A DNA stretch of 55,456 nt from Planctomycetota bacterium (GTDB lineage: Bacteria; Planctomycetota; UBA8108; JACQVS01), in NCBI GenBank assembly GCA_016209605.1, contig JACQVS010000060.1, positions 1 to 55,456 of the forward strand. Direction: 5' to 3'. Position 1 is the stretch's first letter. Every line of letters begins with the position of its first letter. Below the pieces are notes generated by a model. That model searched no databases. It saw only the letters and a program-made list of their open reading frames with translations, and was not told where the DNA came from. Shown here in pieces: positions 1 through 12,300 of the stretch. The translations under genes were made by a program, and so were the position numbers.

Positions 1-398
<398 letters not shown>

Positions 399-435
399 AA
401 CCAGGCCTTGACCGCCGGAGTGAGTTTCCAAAAAC

Positions 436-702
436 TCAATCCCGTTTCCGCGCCACCAGGGGATATTTCTTGGGATCCTCGATCGAACCGATCTCCAAGT
501 CGACATCCAGATCAGGCCAGTAAAGATGATCTCCATGAAGAAGCTGGACGTTGCAGACTTCACCCACCTTGGCATCCTGAAACCAGGGGAAGTCCTCATG
601 GGGAAGGAAATATTCCTTGTCCTTGATCAGGACCCAGATTCCATGTTTTGAGATGTTTTGGACCTCAACCGGTGATTTGTCCTGGGATTCGGTTGTTTTC
701 AT
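436..702 (-). CDS. DUF2442 domain protein
   Basis: An 88-residue protein with the DUF2442 pattern: a hydrophobic ISKHGIWVLI strand, YFLPHEDFPWF, and LHGDHLYWPDLDVDLEIGSIEDP near the C-terminus, where the LxWPxLDxDL motif is diagnostic. DUF2442 proteins are short cytoplasmic proteins often paired with a DUF4160 gene in toxin-antitoxin-like units. No DUF4160 partner is seen in the 70 nt upstream, so this copy is an orphan or its partner was lost. The start is ATG at 702, preceded by a weak GGGA. It is convergent with the DUF1501 gene. Biochemical role unknown. Confidence 0.8.
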   Translation of the reverse strand: MKTTESQDKSPVEVQNISKHGIWVLIKDKEYFLPHEDFPWFQDAKVGEVCNVQLLHGDHLYWPDLDVDLEIGSIEDPKKYPLVARKRD

Positions 703-771
703 AATCCCGGATGATAAGGGATGAGCAGATGATCTGTCGATCTTTTTAGAGCTTAGGCGTGCCCGCCGAAA

Positions 772-3552
772 TCACACCGCCGCCTTCTTCGCCCAGCGCT
801 CGATCATCTGCTTCAGCTCTTCGAGGTTCACCGGCTTCGAGAGGTAGTCGTTCATGCCAGCTTCCAGACAGCGCTCGCGGTCGCCTTGCATGGCGTTGGC
901 GGTCATGGCGATCACCGGGATGCCGTTCCAGGGCCGGTTGCGGCGGCGGATCTCCGCCGTCGCCTGGTAGCCGTCCAGCTCCGGCATGTGGCAGTCCATG
1001 AAGACCAGATCGTAAGGGCGGCTCTCGAGCCTCTCCAGCGCCTCTTTGCCGTCAGCGGCGATATCGACGTGGCAGCCGAGCTTTTTGAGGTATCGGGCGG
1101 CGACCTTCTGGTTGACGGCGTTGTCCTCGGCGAGCAGCACGCGGAGGCGCGGGGGCTGTCCTCCGCTCGAAGACCGATCGGCCGGCCGCGCCGCTCCCGC
1201 CTCCACGGCGGGACCCGCCTCTGGACCTGCCCGGTCACCGGCCTTTTGACCGCGCGGCTCCGCCCCGGCGGCAAATACCGCCGCGGCGCCGCAAATTGCC
1301 TCCAGCGCCCGGAGGAGCTGGCCGGGGCGGACCGGCTTGACCAAGAAGGCCGAGAAGCCGGACGCCCGGATGCGCTTCGACTCGCAGCTCCGGCCCACCG
1401 ACGAGAGCATCACCAGCTTCAGGTCCTGGAGCGCCGGATCGGCTACGATCTCCTGGCCAAGGGCTTCTCCATCCATTCCCGGCATTTGATAATCGATGAT
1501 CGCCAGCCGGAACGGCTCGCCGCGCCGCTGCTCCTCCCGCAGCGCCTCCAGGGCCGCCGGACCGCTTGCCGCCGTCCGGCAGACCATTCCCTTGGTCGCA
1601 AGCTGCTCCTCCAGGACCCGGCAGTTGATCGGATGGTCGTCGACGATCAACACCTTGAGGCCTCGGAGGCTGGCGCGCGCCACCGACGTGGTCTTCCCCT
1701 GGAGATCGATCGGCAAGGTCAGGGTGAACCAGAAGGTCGAACCGGCCCCCGGCTGGCTCTTCACGCCGATCGCGCCGCCCATCATCTCGACCAGCCTCTT
1801 CGAGATCGACAGCCCCAGCCCCGTGCCGCCGAACTTGCGCGTCGTGGAAGCATCCAGCTGGGAAAATTTCTGGAAGAGCAGCCCCACCTTGTCCTCGGGG
1901 ATGCCGATGCCGGTGTCTTCCACGCTGAAGCGCAGCACCGCCTCCTCCCGCCCCCCCTCAGGGGGGGACGGGTGGGGTGAAGGCTTGGTCCGCTTCTCCA
2001 CCAGCTCGAGGTTGACGAAGACGTGCCCTTCCTGGGTGAACTTCAAGGCGTTGCCGACCAGGTTGGTCAGGATCTGGCGGATGCGGCCAGGGTCGCCGAT
2101 CAAACAGCGGGGCAAGCCGGGGGGGCAGCGCGTGATGAACTCGATCTTCTTCTTCTCCGCCTTGTTGGCCAGGAGCTCCGCCACCTCCTCGACCAGCTCC
2201 TGCACGTTGAAGGGAATGGATTCCAGGATCAGTTTTTCGGCCTCGATCTTCGAGAAGTCCAGAATGTCGTTGATGACCGCGAGCAGCGCATCGGCCGACT
2301 GTTGCATGGTCTGCACGTAATCGCGCTGCTCCGGCGTGAGGCCGGTTTCGATGAGCAGACCCACCATGCCGACGACGCCGTTCATCGGGGTGCGGATTTC
2401 ATGGCTCATGTTGGCCAGGAACTCGCTCTTGGCCCGATTGGCCGCCTCCGCCGTTTCCTTGGCCTTGCGGAAGCGCTCCTCGCTTTCCCGCAGCGACGAC
2501 GTCATTTTCCTGGCGATGGCCAGGGCGCGGGACTTGGTGTTGGTGAGCGACCAGACCATGGCAGCCAGCAGCAGGCTGATGGCGATGCCCCCCTTGAGGA
2601 TCATGCCGGACATGACGTAGTTGCCCGCTTCATGGAAAGCGGGGAGGGTCCGCGACACCAGCAACCACTTCCGGTTGAAGAGTTCGATGGGCAAAGCGTC
2701 CGTGCAAGGGGAATCGTTCAGGCGCTGAAACGCTTCTTGGCTCCGCGGGCTTCCGTAGAGCAGCCGGGCGCTCGCGGGATCGAGTCCATCGAAAATCTTG
2801 AATTCGATGGAGCTGCAGGAGCGCATTTCTACCAGCAGCTGATCGACGTCGAAGAAGGCCGCCACCCAGCCCTCGATCGCCGCCCGGCGCTCCTCGATGC
2901 TTCCCTGCGGCAGGCCGTTCTTGTAAACCGGCAGGTAGAGGATGACGTTGTTGAACAGCTTGTCTTTCTCTGGAATGAATCCCGGAACGCCGGCAAGCAC
3001 TGGCTCGCCGGAGTCGCGGGCCATGGCCATGAAGTTGGAGTTGTCCAGGCATTCCCGCAGCTCCAGGCCGACCAGGTGCCCGTGCTCCTTCTCCGGTTGG
3101 ATGAAAACGATCACCTGGTAATCCGGTTTCACCTCCGCCGGCTTGATGGCGAAGGCCGGGCTGTTGTCGGCGCGGGTCGCCGCCAGGAACGACTCCAGCT
3201 TGTCGCCCGGAACGTAGGCGATGAACGCCATGGCATCGAGGCCGAGGAAGTTCTTCTCGAGGGACAAGCTCTGCATGTAGGCGCGCCACCCATGACGTTC
3301 GACGGACTTGCTGGCGGCGTAAAGTCCTTGAGCGCCGCGCAGGGCGGTCTTGTACCGCTCGACTTGCTCGACGATGGCGGTCTTGATCTCCCCCACCTCA
3401 TGCCGGAAGCGGAAGAGGTCCATGTTCCGGACCTCTTCCACGCTGACCTTCCAGGTAACTACGGTGAGGAGGAGCGCGGCGGCCAGGACAAAGAAAGCCA
3501 ACCAGTTCCGGGCAAACCATCTGCTGGGAGCGAAATGATTATCGATATCCAT
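772..3552 (-). CDS. CHASE-domain hybrid sensor histidine kinase with two receiver domains
   Basis: A 926-residue membrane-bound hybrid kinase. In order it has an N-terminal membrane segment (about residues 15-37), a periplasmic CHASE-type sensor with the WRAYMQSL and [14 protein letters not shown] blocks, a second membrane segment (about 317-340), and HisKA with [11 protein letters not shown] (phospho-acceptor His near 384). The HATPase_c domain shows the N box ([14 protein letters not shown]), DTGIGIP and [10 protein letters not shown]. Receiver 1 has VDD and [11 protein letters not shown] (Asp near 687); receiver 2 has [10 protein letters not shown] and [11 protein letters not shown] (Asp near 853). 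An Ala/Gly/Pro linker joins the receivers. The ligand is unknown and no cognate regulator is adjacent. A Pro-rich insert encoded by a GC-rich palindrome sits in the ATPase domain. ATG at 3552 was chosen; an in-frame TTG at 3582 would add ten residues, and neither has a strong ribosome binding site. Confidence 0.88.
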   Translation of the reverse strand: MDIDNHFAPSRWFARNWLAFFVLAAALLLTVVTWKVSVEEVRNMDLFRFRHEVGEIKTAIVEQVERYKTALRGAQGLYAASKSVERHGWRAYMQSLSLEKNFLGLDAMAFIAYVPGDKLESFLAATRADNSPAFAIKPAEVKPDYQVIVFIQPEKEHGHLVGLELRECLDNSNFMAMARDSGEPVLAGVPGFIPEKDKLFNNVILYLPVYKNGLPQGSIEERRAAIEGWVAAFFDVDQLLVEMRSCSSIEFKIFDGLDPASARLLYGSPRSQEAFQRLNDSPCTDALPIELFNRKWLLVSRTLPAFHEAGNYVMSGMILKGGIAISLLLAAMVWSLTNTKSRALAIARKMTSSLRESEERFRKAKETAEAANRAKSEFLANMSHEIRTPMNGVVGMVGLLIETGLTPEQRDYVQTMQQSADALLAVINDILDFSKIEAEKLILESIPFNVQELVEEVAELLANKAEKKKIEFITRCPPGLPRCLIGDPGRIRQILTNLVGNALKFTQEGHVFVNLELVEKRTKPSPHPSPPEGGREEAVLRFSVEDTGIGIPEDKVGLLFQKFSQLDASTTRKFGGTGLGLSISKRLVEMMGGAIGVKSQPGAGSTFWFTLTLPIDLQGKTTSVARASLRGLKVLIVDDHPINCRVLEEQLATKGMVCRTAASGPAALEALREEQRRGEPFRLAIIDYQMPGMDGEALGQEIVADPALQDLKLVMLSSVGRSCESKRIRASGFSAFLVKPVRPGQLLRALEAICGAAAVFAAGAEPRGQKAGDRAGPEAGPAVEAGAARPADRSSSGGQPPRLRVLLAEDNAVNQKVAARYLKKLGCHVDIAADGKEALERLESRPYDLVFMDCHMPELDGYQATAEIRRRNRPWNGIPVIAMTANAMQGDRERCLEAGMNDYLSKPVNLEELKQMIERWAKKAAV
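1946..1983. repeat. GC-rich palindromic repeat inside the histidine kinase
   Basis: A C-run/G-run palindrome (CCCCCCTCAGGGGGG core) followed by GACGGGTGGGG. On the minus strand it encodes a Pro/Gly insert, [12 protein letters not shown], lying between the N-box strand ([11 protein letters not shown]) and the next strand ([11 protein letters not shown]) of the ATP-binding domain. It resembles the palindromes found in other genes of this window (36107, 41641, 55428) and is in frame. Confidence 0.55.
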
Positions 3553-3649
3553 CCCTGTATATAGTGTGGAGAAGGCACCCAACCGGAGATATCGACCGGA
3601 GCCCGGGATGAGCTTGTGTCTTTTTGACGCCAGGCCGATAGTCGGCGCT

Positions 3650-6600
3650 CTAATATTCCACCGTCAACTCGACCTCGGCTTGCGGCGGCGCGAAGCGGAT
3701 GCCGGTAAGGCGCTTTTCCGGATCGTGCCGCCACCCGGCCCCCTGGCGGTTTTCCGGCGCCTCCGGCAGCGCCTTCCCGTTCACGGCCACGGAACGCGGC
3801 CGGGGGGAGCGGGCGATGAGAACCTCCCCCAGCTCTCCCGGCAGGAACGTCAGCCGGACTTGCAAGCGGCGGGAGTCCCCCTCGCAGCCCAGCAGCTTCC
3901 CCCAGCCGTGCGCCAGCAAGGCCTCTTTCCCGGAACCGGCCCGGCGGCTCCAATGGCGCAGCTCCTGGGGGATGTGGCCGCCCGCGCGCAGCGCCTGCAC
4001 CACGAGATGCGGGCAGATCAAGGCCCCTCCGGCCCAGTTCCCCTCCAGGTTCCAGACGTCGGGGTAAAGGCCGGTCCAGGGATCCCGGTCGAAGGTCTGC
4101 TGCAGGCCCGAGCGCAGCACTCCTTCCGCGGCGGCCCGGAGGATGGCGTCATCCTTGTGCTCCAGCAGCTCCAGGACCTTCCAGGACCACTCCAGGCCGC
4201 ACCACTGCACCAGCACCCCGAACCAGCTGATGACGTAAAACGTCGTCCCCAGGACCGGAATGGTGCCGTAGGGATTCACCTGGCGATGCGGGTCGTCGAA
4301 AAGCTCGGCCGAGGGATAAGGGCGGCTCTTGGAGGCGTCGTTCCGGTCCCTGGAGGTGCGGACGGTCGGCGGCTCCTTCGCCCCCGGCGTCCTCCACGAG
4401 AAGAGGAACGGCAGCCCGGCGTCGGCCCAGTAAAAGGCGTCGTCCAGGTAGGACGGATCGCCGGTCACCAGATAACCGATGCGATAGGCCTCGACCGCCA
4501 GGGCGGCGGCGCGGATGTCGGGGATTTGCTGGTGCACCTCCCAGACCTGGGCGCCGCGCGGCACGCGGAACTGCCGCATCGCCGCCAGCGCCTTTTCCAG
4601 CGCTTCTTGATTCTCGCCCGTGAGCAGGGCGTGCTGGCAAAGGGGCATGAGCGCCTGCACGCAAGTCCCCAGGCTGGAGGAGCCGCTTTCCCCGAGGCTG
4701 TCGAAGCGGCCGCCGGAGTGGCGCCGGGTGGCTTCCTTGACGCCCGGAGTGTCCTGGTAGGGATAGGTCCCATCGACGCGCATGGCCTGAACGGCGGCCC
4801 GGGCGCCTCCCCCTCCCTGAACCGCCCGGTCCCAGAGGGTCCCGATGGTTTCCAGGAGGGGGCGCCGGGGATCGAGGCCGGTCGCCTCCACCCAGCGGCG
4901 CTCGCCGGTGATTTTCGAGTGGAGGAGCAGCTCCGCCGCCAGGTCGGGCCGAAAGTGGGAGCTTTTGTCGAGGAACCAGTGATGGCGCCAGCCTTTCTCC
5001 TCGGGCCAGTAGATCGTCTGCCCGTAGCAGCGCGCCATGAGGTCGTAGGTCGCCTTGTCGTCGTGGGGGGCCGGCGGCGCGGCCGGGATGCCGAAATGTT
5101 CATACCAGCGCCGGGCCGTTTCGAGGACCGGCCGGCGGCAGGCGGCGAGAAGGACCGTGGTCAAGCGCACCCCCTTCTCATCCAGTTCATAGGGCTGCCA
5201 GGCCAGGCTCTCGTTCTCCCGAACGAAGTCCGGAATCGAGGGGGCGGAAATTTGCAAGACGTGCTCGCCTTGCCCATCGAGAAAATTCGGGGAGAGGAAC
5301 GTGGCGGCCGGCAAGGAGCGCCCCGGCGCCCAATCCTCCACGGGATTCCAGAGGAGCGCGCTGGTCACCCCTTCGGCCTCGATGGCCATGACCGGCAGGC
5401 AAATCTTGAACGGGTGCGGCGTCCACCGGTCGGCGAACTTCGGCCCCACCGCCCGGTCGCTGGAGGAGCGCCAGCCGGGCTCGAGAAACTCGAGGCCGCC
5501 GAAGAGGGCGTGGCGCGCCAGCGGATCGTTTCCGGGCATCCGCCGCCGCAGGGCCGGACCGGCGAACTTGAGGAGCCGCGCCCCCCGCGGCCCGCTCAGC
5601 AACGAGCGGGCGGCAAGCATCTCCCCCGCGCGGGCCCCCTTCTCCGCCTTGAAGAGGATCCGGGAGGACCATCCCCCCGCCGTAACCGACGCCTCGAGAG
5701 CCAGCGCCTCGCCGCCCCGCTCCGCCAGCCGGAATTCGTGGCAGCTCTGCCGAACCATCCCCGCTTCCTCGACCACCCACTCGCCCAAGGGCAAAAGGAG
5801 CCCCGCCTCCTTCCAGCCGCCGCCCTCCCGCGCCCACAGCCGCGCCGCCGGGTAGCGCTCCCTTTCCTCGGCCGCTGGGAGCAGCTCCAGGGCCGACTCC
5901 CCGGTTTCAAGATGCAGCCTGGCCGGCCGCTCCTCGAGGCCCGCCGCGACCAGCGCTTCCAGCTCGTGGGTGCATTTTTCCTCCTGGAAAAGACGGGCGC
6001 GCACCGAGTGCACCCCCGGCTTCTCCAGCTTGACGGCGAAGGCGGCCTCGAGCTGCTCCGCGCTCAGGTCAAGTGGCAACCGCTCCCGTTTTCCAACCGG
6101 GCGCTCCACCTCGACGGCCGCCCGGCCTTTCAGCCGCGCGCCCCCGAGATGCCGGACCCTGAGCTTGCAGAGGATCGACTCCCCCACTTTTCCCGCGGAG
6201 CGCTCCGGCGCCAGGCGCGCCTCCAGCCGGCCACGCAGCCGGACGATGGCGACCTCATCGATGGCGAATTCCATGTCCGCGGCTCCGTTGAAGGGATCGA
6301 GCCGGAAGCCGGTGAGCATCGGAGCGCCGCGGCCGCCCGGATCGAGCAGGAACTCGGTCTCGGCCAGCCGGCCCCCGGGGACCGGAGCGGACCGCACCTT
6401 GTCCTCGCCCATCTGCGGGCTCGAGTCGGTGGTGAAGTAGCACTGGCCGCTCCCTCCCCGCGGCGCCTGCCAGCGCACCCGGATGGCCAGGCCATCCATG
6501 GCGAAGCGCACCGGGGGGGCGAAGAGGTAGGCATCGGGATCGGTGAGGCGGCCGATCAATTGGCCGCCAGCGACGCGGAGGCCTTCGATTCCGTTACCCG

Positions 6601-6745
6601 CCCGCCAGCCGCTCCCCTCGGCCTCGGAGTCGAAGGTCCAGCGCTCGAGGACCTCGTCGGCCCGCGCCGGCGGGAGCCCCTGGCCCGCCACGAAAACTGT
6701 TGACAAGAAAATGATCGAGGACCTTAATAGGCTTCGTCGCGTCAT
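3650..6745 (-). CDS. Large secreted protein, possible carbohydrate-active enzyme
   Basis: A 1031-residue exported protein. Its start is ATG 6745 with AGGAAA seven bases upstream; the open frame runs further to a TTG at 6763. The N-terminus ([18 protein letters not shown]...ARADE) is a signal peptide. It is followed by a beta-rich carbohydrate-binding-like region (about 25-160, starting [10 protein letters not shown]), an Ig-like segment, and a long C-terminal part with helical-hairpin patterns ([35 protein letters not shown]) like (alpha/alpha)6 glycosidases and polysaccharide lyases. I recognise no exact family or catalytic residues. It is divergent from the GH127 gene, with 62 bp between, consistent with joint expression in polysaccharide breakdown. 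Coding reality is supported by length, signal peptide and ribosome binding site; the antisense frame is also open but is a GC artefact. Confidence 0.75.
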   Translation of the reverse strand: MTRRSLLRSSIIFLSTVFVAGQGLPPARADEVLERWTFDSEAEGSGWRAGNGIEGLRVAGGQLIGRLTDPDAYLFAPPVRFAMDGLAIRVRWQAPRGGSGQCYFTTDSSPQMGEDKVRSAPVPGGRLAETEFLLDPGGRGAPMLTGFRLDPFNGAADMEFAIDEVAIVRLRGRLEARLAPERSAGKVGESILCKLRVRHLGGARLKGRAAVEVERPVGKRERLPLDLSAEQLEAAFAVKLEKPGVHSVRARLFQEEKCTHELEALVAAGLEERPARLHLETGESALELLPAAEERERYPAARLWAREGGGWKEAGLLLPLGEWVVEEAGMVRQSCHEFRLAERGGEALALEASVTAGGWSSRILFKAEKGARAGEMLAARSLLSGPRGARLLKFAGPALRRRMPGNDPLARHALFGGLEFLEPGWRSSSDRAVGPKFADRWTPHPFKICLPVMAIEAEGVTSALLWNPVEDWAPGRSLPAATFLSPNFLDGQGEHVLQISAPSIPDFVRENESLAWQPYELDEKGVRLTTVLLAACRRPVLETARRWYEHFGIPAAPPAPHDDKATYDLMARCYGQTIYWPEEKGWRHHWFLDKSSHFRPDLAAELLLHSKITGERRWVEATGLDPRRPLLETIGTLWDRAVQGGGGARAAVQAMRVDGTYPYQDTPGVKEATRRHSGGRFDSLGESGSSSLGTCVQALMPLCQHALLTGENQEALEKALAAMRQFRVPRGAQVWEVHQQIPDIRAAALAVEAYRIGYLVTGDPSYLDDAFYWADAGLPFLFSWRTPGAKEPPTVRTSRDRNDASKSRPYPSAELFDDPHRQVNPYGTIPVLGTTFYVISWFGVLVQWCGLEWSWKVLELLEHKDDAILRAAAEGVLRSGLQQTFDRDPWTGLYPDVWNLEGNWAGGALICPHLVVQALRAGGHIPQELRHWSRRAGSGKEALLAHGWGKLLGCEGDSRRLQVRLTFLPGELGEVLIARSPRPRSVAVNGKALPEAPENRQGAGWRHDPEKRLTGIRFAPPQAEVELTVEY

Positions 6746-6807
6746 ATTGCTTTCCTGATTCAAATCGGGTTTGTTCTATACCATCTTTACAACGCCGAGG
6801 AAACGCC

Positions 6808-9279
6808 ATGAAAAATAATGCCACTGCTTGCATTGGCGCTGTGACCCTGGTCTCAGCCGGGCTTGCCGCCGCGCTTCTTTCCGCCGGCCCCTCCGGCGGG
6901 TCAGAGGAGGATGCCAAAGTGGTCACGCTGTCCGTTCCCCCTTCGGAAGGTCAAAACGATTTTTACGTCTCGAACCGCCGGCCGCTCCTCCCCAACCCGC
7001 TCATCAAGCTGCCGGCCGGCGCCGTCGAGGCGCGCGGCTGGCTGCGCCAGCAGCTCTTGCTCATGGCGGAGGGGATGTTTGGCCATCTTCCAGAATTAAG
7101 CCGCTGGTGCAAGCCGGAAAACAGCGCCTGGCTCCATCCCCGCGGCGAGGGAGTGAACGGGTGGGAGGAGCTGCCTTACTGGCTGAAAGGCTTCGGCGAC
7201 CTCGGTTATATCCTCAAGGACAAGCGCATCATCGATGAGGCGAGGCGCTGGATCGAAGGCGCCCTCGGCAGCCAGCAGCCCGATGGCTGGTTCGGCCCCC
7301 TGGAAAACAAGAAGAACCACGACCTCTGGCCGAACATGGTCCTGCTCGACGCCCTCAAATCCTACTACGAGGCCGCCGGCGACCCGCGGGTCATCCCCTT
7401 CATGGCGCGCTATTTCAAGTGGCAGCTCGAGCTGCCTCGCGAGCACCTCCTGCCGGGCAGCTGGCAAAAGATACGGGGGGCCGACAACCTGGCGAGCATA
7501 TACTGGCTGTACAACCGCACCGGCGAGCCGTGGCTCCTCGACCTCGCCAAGGTCGTCCACGAGCGCACCGCCGACTGGACGAACGGCATCGCCAGCTGGC
7601 ACGGCGTCAACATCTGCCAGAGCTTCCGCGGGCCGGCCCAGTACTACCAGCAGTCGCTCGACCGCCGCCACCTCGAGGCCACCGAGCGCAACTACCGCAC
7701 GGTGATGGACCTCTACGGCCAGGTTCCCGGCGGCATGTTCGGGGCCGACGAGAACTGCCGCCAGGGCTACACCGGGCCGCGCCAGGGGGCCGAGGCCTGC
7801 TCGATGGTCGAGTTCATGCTTTCCGACGAGATCCTCCTGGGCATCACCGGCGATCCGCTCTACGCCGACCGCTGCGAGGAGGTCGCCTTCAACTCCCTGC
7901 CGGCGGCGCTGGCGCCGGACTTGAAGGGCCTCCACTACCTCACCGCCCCCAACCTGGTGCAGCTCGACCAGGAGAACAAGGCCCCCGGCTTCGAGAACGG
8001 CGGCTGCATGGTCGCCTACTCGCCGGGGGAGCGCTACCGCTGCTGCCAGCACAACGTCTCCCACGGCTGGCCGTACTTCACCGAGCACCTGTGGATGGCG
8101 ACTCGCGGCAACGGCCTGGCGGCTGCCCTCTACGCCCCCTGCGCGGTGGAGGCCAAGGTCGGCGGTGGGGCCACCGCCCGCATCGCGGAGTCCACCAGAT
8201 ATCCCTTCGGGGACAGGGTGGACTTCTCCATCCAGCTCGACCGGCCGGCGCGCTTCCCCTTGCTGCTGCGGATCCCCGGCTGGTGCCGGGAGGCCCGGGC
8301 TTTCGTCAACGACAGCCCGGCCGCCGAGAGGCCGCGCCCCTCGAGCTACCTGGTTCTCGAGCGGACCTGGAAGGACGGCGACCGGGTCCGGCTGCAGCTC
8401 CCCATGGAAATCCGGGTGCGCGCCTGGGCCAGGCAGAAGAACGCCGTGTCGGTCGACCGCGGGCCGCTCACCTACTCGCTGCGCATCGGCGAGCGCTGGT
8501 CGAAGTTCGGCGGCACCGACCGCTGGCCGGAGCTGGAAGTCTACCCCACCGTTCCCTGGAACTACGCGCTGGTGATCGACGCCAAGGACCCGCCCCGGTC
8601 GTTCAAGGTGGTTGAGTCCAGCGGGGACATGCCACCGCAGCCCTTCGCCCTCGAGGCCGCCCCCGTCAAGCTGCAGGCCCGCGGCCGCCGCATCCCGGCC
8701 TGGGAGATGGAGGGCGGCCTGGTAGGGCACCTGCAGGGGAGCCCCGTGCGCACCGGCGAGCCGGAGGAGGAGATCGCCTTGATCCCCATGGGCTGCGCGC
8801 GGCTGCGGATCGCCGTCTTCCCGGTCTACGGCGAGGGGCCGGACGCCCGGGAGTGGGTGAAGCCGGCGCCTCCCCCCCTCACCGCGTCGCACCTCCACGA
8901 CGACATCACCGCGCTCAACGACGGCCTCCTGCCGAAGAGCTCGAACGATCAGGGCATCCCGAGGTTCACCTGGTGGGACCACCGCGGCAGCATCGAGTGG
9001 GTGGCGTGGAAGTTCGAGAAGCCGCGGAAGATCTCCCGTTCCGAGGTTTACTGGTTCGATGACACCGGGACAGGCCACTGCCGCGTCCCCAGGTCCTGGA
9101 AGCTGCTCTGGAAGGACGGCGAGGCCTGGCGGGAGGTGAGCCAGGCCACTGGCTACGGCGTCGCCCCCGACCGCTTCAACGCCGTGGCCTTCGAGCCCAT
9201 CACCACGGCGGAGGTCCGGCTGGAGGCGGAGCTGCAGAAGGACTTCTCCGGAGGCATCCTGGAGTGGCGCGTCGAATAA
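6808..9279 (+). CDS. GH127 beta-L-arabinofuranosidase-like glycoside hydrolase (DUF1680)
   Basis: An 823-residue exported enzyme. A hydrophobic signal segment (residues 8-27) precedes the (alpha/alpha)6 catalytic domain (about 55-480). The zinc/catalytic set of GH127 is visible: AEACSMVEFM gives Glu329 and Cys331, and RYRCCQHN gives Cys412-Cys413, matching the Glu/Cys/Cys-Cys arrangement of the characterised Bifidobacterium HypBA1, in which one cysteine is the proposed nucleophile. Beta-sandwich regions follow (about 480-690), then a C-terminal discoidin-like domain (about 705-823) ending GGILEWRVE, common in planctomycete family members. The family cleaves terminal beta-L-arabinofuranosyl residues, though substrates vary. 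GAGGA lies upstream of the ATG. The following jelly-roll/dockerin gene is co-directional. Confidence 0.9.
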   Translation: MKNNATACIGAVTLVSAGLAAALLSAGPSGGSEEDAKVVTLSVPPSEGQNDFYVSNRRPLLPNPLIKLPAGAVEARGWLRQQLLLMAEGMFGHLPELSRWCKPENSAWLHPRGEGVNGWEELPYWLKGFGDLGYILKDKRIIDEARRWIEGALGSQQPDGWFGPLENKKNHDLWPNMVLLDALKSYYEAAGDPRVIPFMARYFKWQLELPREHLLPGSWQKIRGADNLASIYWLYNRTGEPWLLDLAKVVHERTADWTNGIASWHGVNICQSFRGPAQYYQQSLDRRHLEATERNYRTVMDLYGQVPGGMFGADENCRQGYTGPRQGAEACSMVEFMLSDEILLGITGDPLYADRCEEVAFNSLPAALAPDLKGLHYLTAPNLVQLDQENKAPGFENGGCMVAYSPGERYRCCQHNVSHGWPYFTEHLWMATRGNGLAAALYAPCAVEAKVGGGATARIAESTRYPFGDRVDFSIQLDRPARFPLLLRIPGWCREARAFVNDSPAAERPRPSSYLVLERTWKDGDRVRLQLPMEIRVRAWARQKNAVSVDRGPLTYSLRIGERWSKFGGTDRWPELEVYPTVPWNYALVIDAKDPPRSFKVVESSGDMPPQPFALEAAPVKLQARGRRIPAWEMEGGLVGHLQGSPVRTGEPEEEIALIPMGCARLRIAVFPVYGEGPDAREWVKPAPPPLTASHLHDDITALNDGLLPKSSNDQGIPRFTWWDHRGSIEWVAWKFEKPRKISRSEVYWFDDTGTGHCRVPRSWKLLWKDGEAWREVSQATGYGVAPDRFNAVAFEPITTAEVRLEAELQKDFSGGILEWRVE

Positions 9280-9383
9280 AGCCTTGGCCGCGGCGGCACA
9301 TTTTGGTATCATTGAAAAATTGGCTTGGGTTTCATGCCCAAATGAGGAAAGCATCGAATCGTGGTCATCAACTTGAGGGTCCT

Positions 9384-12300
9384 ATGAAATCGCTTAAAAC
9401 CGTTGCGTTGCTGTTTCTGGCGCTGATTTTCCAAGGCCGCGCTCCCGCGCAGGAGGTCTACGTCGACCTGGGGAGCGCCTGGAAGTTCTTCCGGGGGAAA
9501 ACCGCCCCCTCGGCCCCCGATGCCACCGCCTGGCGGACGGTTGGATTCGACGACGCGAGCTGGGAGAGCGGCCCGACCGGCATCGGCTACAGCGACCAGG
9601 ACGATGCCACGGTGCTCACGGACATGATGGGGCAGTACCGCACGGTCTATGCCCGGAAAACCTTCAACGTCGCCAATCCTGCAACCATCACCAGCCTGCT
9701 CCTCACCATCAACTACGATGACGGCTTCATCTGCTATATCAACGGCACCGAGGTCGCCCGGGCGGCCATGGGCAATCCCGGCGTTGAGTTCACCTTCGAT
9801 CAAGATGCGCCCGCCTCCCACGAGGGCGTCAACGTCGAGTACATCGACATCACGGCCAGCGCGGCGGTCCTGACCGCCGGCCAGAACCTCATGGCCGTGG
9901 AGGTTCACAACAACACCCTTGGCAGCTCCGACCTCTCCTTCAATCCCCGGCTCTCCGCCAACGACGTCCGGGTGAGCTGCCCCACAGGCATCGCCTGCGC
10001 CAAGAGCCCCGCCGACCTGACGGTGACCCTTACCTGGACCAACAACGGCGTTTATGACGCGGTCTCCGTCACCCGGAACGGCCTTCACATCAACGGTTCT
10101 CCGTTTCCGGGAGATAATACCATCAACTCGGCGGTCGACGACGAGCCCGGCAATTTCAACAGCACCTATCAGGTGACGGCGAAGATCGGCGCGGTGAGCT
10201 GCGATCCGCTGAGCTGCACCGTCAACCCCATCTTCACACTGATCCAGAATAACGAAACCTGGAAGTTCTTCCGGCCGATCAACAACACGGCGCCGTCCGA
10301 TCCGCTGACGGAGTGGCGCAAAAACGGTTTTGTTGATGACACGTGGGAATCAGGCCCTACCGGCATCGGCTACGGCGATGGCGACGATGCCACCGACCTG
10401 AGCACGCTCACCCCGCCCATGCAGAATAACTACTGGGCGGTCTACTGCCGCAAGGCCTTCACCCTCGGAAGCACCGGCATCATCCACAGCCTGTCGCTGG
10501 GGGTGAACTACGATGATGGCTTCATCGCCTTCTTGAACGGAGCGGAAGTGGCCCGCTCGACCAACATGGGGGCGGCGGGCACAGAGTTCACGCCGGACCA
10601 GCCGGCCACGGTGCAGCACGACGCCACCGGGGTGGTGAACTTCGACCTGACGCCGTTCATCCCGAATCTGGTCTCGGGGACCAACGTTCTCGGAGTGGAG
10701 GTGCATAACAACACCATCGGCAGCACCGACCTCTCGTTCATTCCGACGCTCACCGCCAACGGCTGCCTCACGGGGCTCGACTGCACTTACGAGCCCCTGA
10801 CGGGGCACGTCGCCTTGACCTGGAATCCCGTCTCCGCCGACTCCATCGCCATCACCCGCAACGGGACGCCGCTCGCGGGCTCGCCGTTCGCCGGCGACGC
10901 CACCAGCGCGGTTGACGCCAATCCGCTCAACGTCGACAACCGCTACGAGGTGGTCTCAACCGTGGGAGGCTTCCAGTGCGCGGCCTCCGTTTGCACCATC
11001 ACCTGCGGCGCCAGCGATCCGGACGCCTTGACCTGCCAGCTCAGCCTGGTGGGCGGCTCGACCCAGGCGCAGCTGAGCTGGTCGACGCCTCCCGGCACGA
11101 CGGCCATCGACGTCCGGCGCGAAGGGGCCTTGCAAACCACCCTCCCCGCCTCTGCGACCAGCTACACCGATCCCAACGTCGAGTCCGTGGAGCCGGAGAA
11201 CGACACCGACTTCACCGTCACCTTCCACCTCGGGCCGACCACCACCTGCACCATCGCCTGCGGCCCCGACATCTCGCTTTGCCCCGAGAATTTCATCTGC
11301 ACCGTGGTGAAGGAAGGCGGCAAGCAGCGCGCCAAGCTCACGTGGGACAACCTGGTGAAGGAGTGGACCGGCTTCACCATCCAGAGGGACGGCGCCGACC
11401 TGGCGACCGGCCTCTCGCCGGCGACCACCAGCTACACCGACACCTCGATCGAGCTCGTGCCCGGAACGCCTCACACCTACACGCTGGTCCCCGTCGCGCC
11501 GGCGGGCGAGGAGGTGGGAACCGCTTGCAACCGGAGCTGCACCACCAGCGCCATCATCGAGGAGCTGGCCAATTACAAGGACCCCGCCGGCGGCTGGGAC
11601 TACCGCCTCGATTTTGAAAATCCGAACGACGACAAGTACAACGCCGCCGCCGACCTGCCCGGCAACCTGGACGGCAACTGGATCCGGCCGGGGGGCTTCG
11701 ACTTCTGGGATGGGTCGGCCCCGGATGTTTTCGGCCCGGCTCCCGGCGGCCCGGCTCCCGGCGGCGCCGTTCAGGAGACCGTGGCCGGCGGCGGCCCCTG
11801 CGGCGTTAACACCGGCGTGCTGCACCTCCTCGACCCCGGCGACCCCTCCAACCCCGGCGGGACCTACGCCGCGCAGTTCCCCCTCAAGTACAACGAGCCC
11901 AACAACCGCCGCCTCTTCCTCGGCTACAGCACCGGCGTGGCCGACCGCAACCTGTTGCGCGACGGCGTCACCTTCGCCGCCCGCTGGCGGGCCCATCCCA
12001 ACCCGCCCGCCTACATGAACCCGCAGGCCACCGGCGACGGCAGCCCCATCGACGGCGGGCTCGGCCAGGTGGGGATCTACTTCGTCAATGACGGCAGCCT
12101 GACCGAGGCCGGCGCCACGGCGGCGCTCAGCTTCTCGCTCGAGTCCGGGGACCTCATGGACTTGAGCTCCAACACCAATAACCAGCTCCAGGGGGCCCAC
12201 ATCAACACCTTCCGAAACCTCTGGGTGACCGTGGAGGACCCCGAGAAGGACAACACCTACAACATCAACCTTTACATCAACGGACAAACCGCGCCGTTCA

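Noticed and set aside
3566..6703. A 1045-codon open frame on the plus strand opposite the large secreted protein
   Set aside because: High GC leaves few stops on the antisense strand; the translation is rich in Arg/Gly/Pro and shows no domains, while the minus frame has a signal peptide and ribosome binding site.
7096..9354. A 752-codon antisense frame over the GH127 gene
   Set aside because: The plus frame carries intact GH127 motifs; the antisense product is compositionally biased with no recognisable domain.
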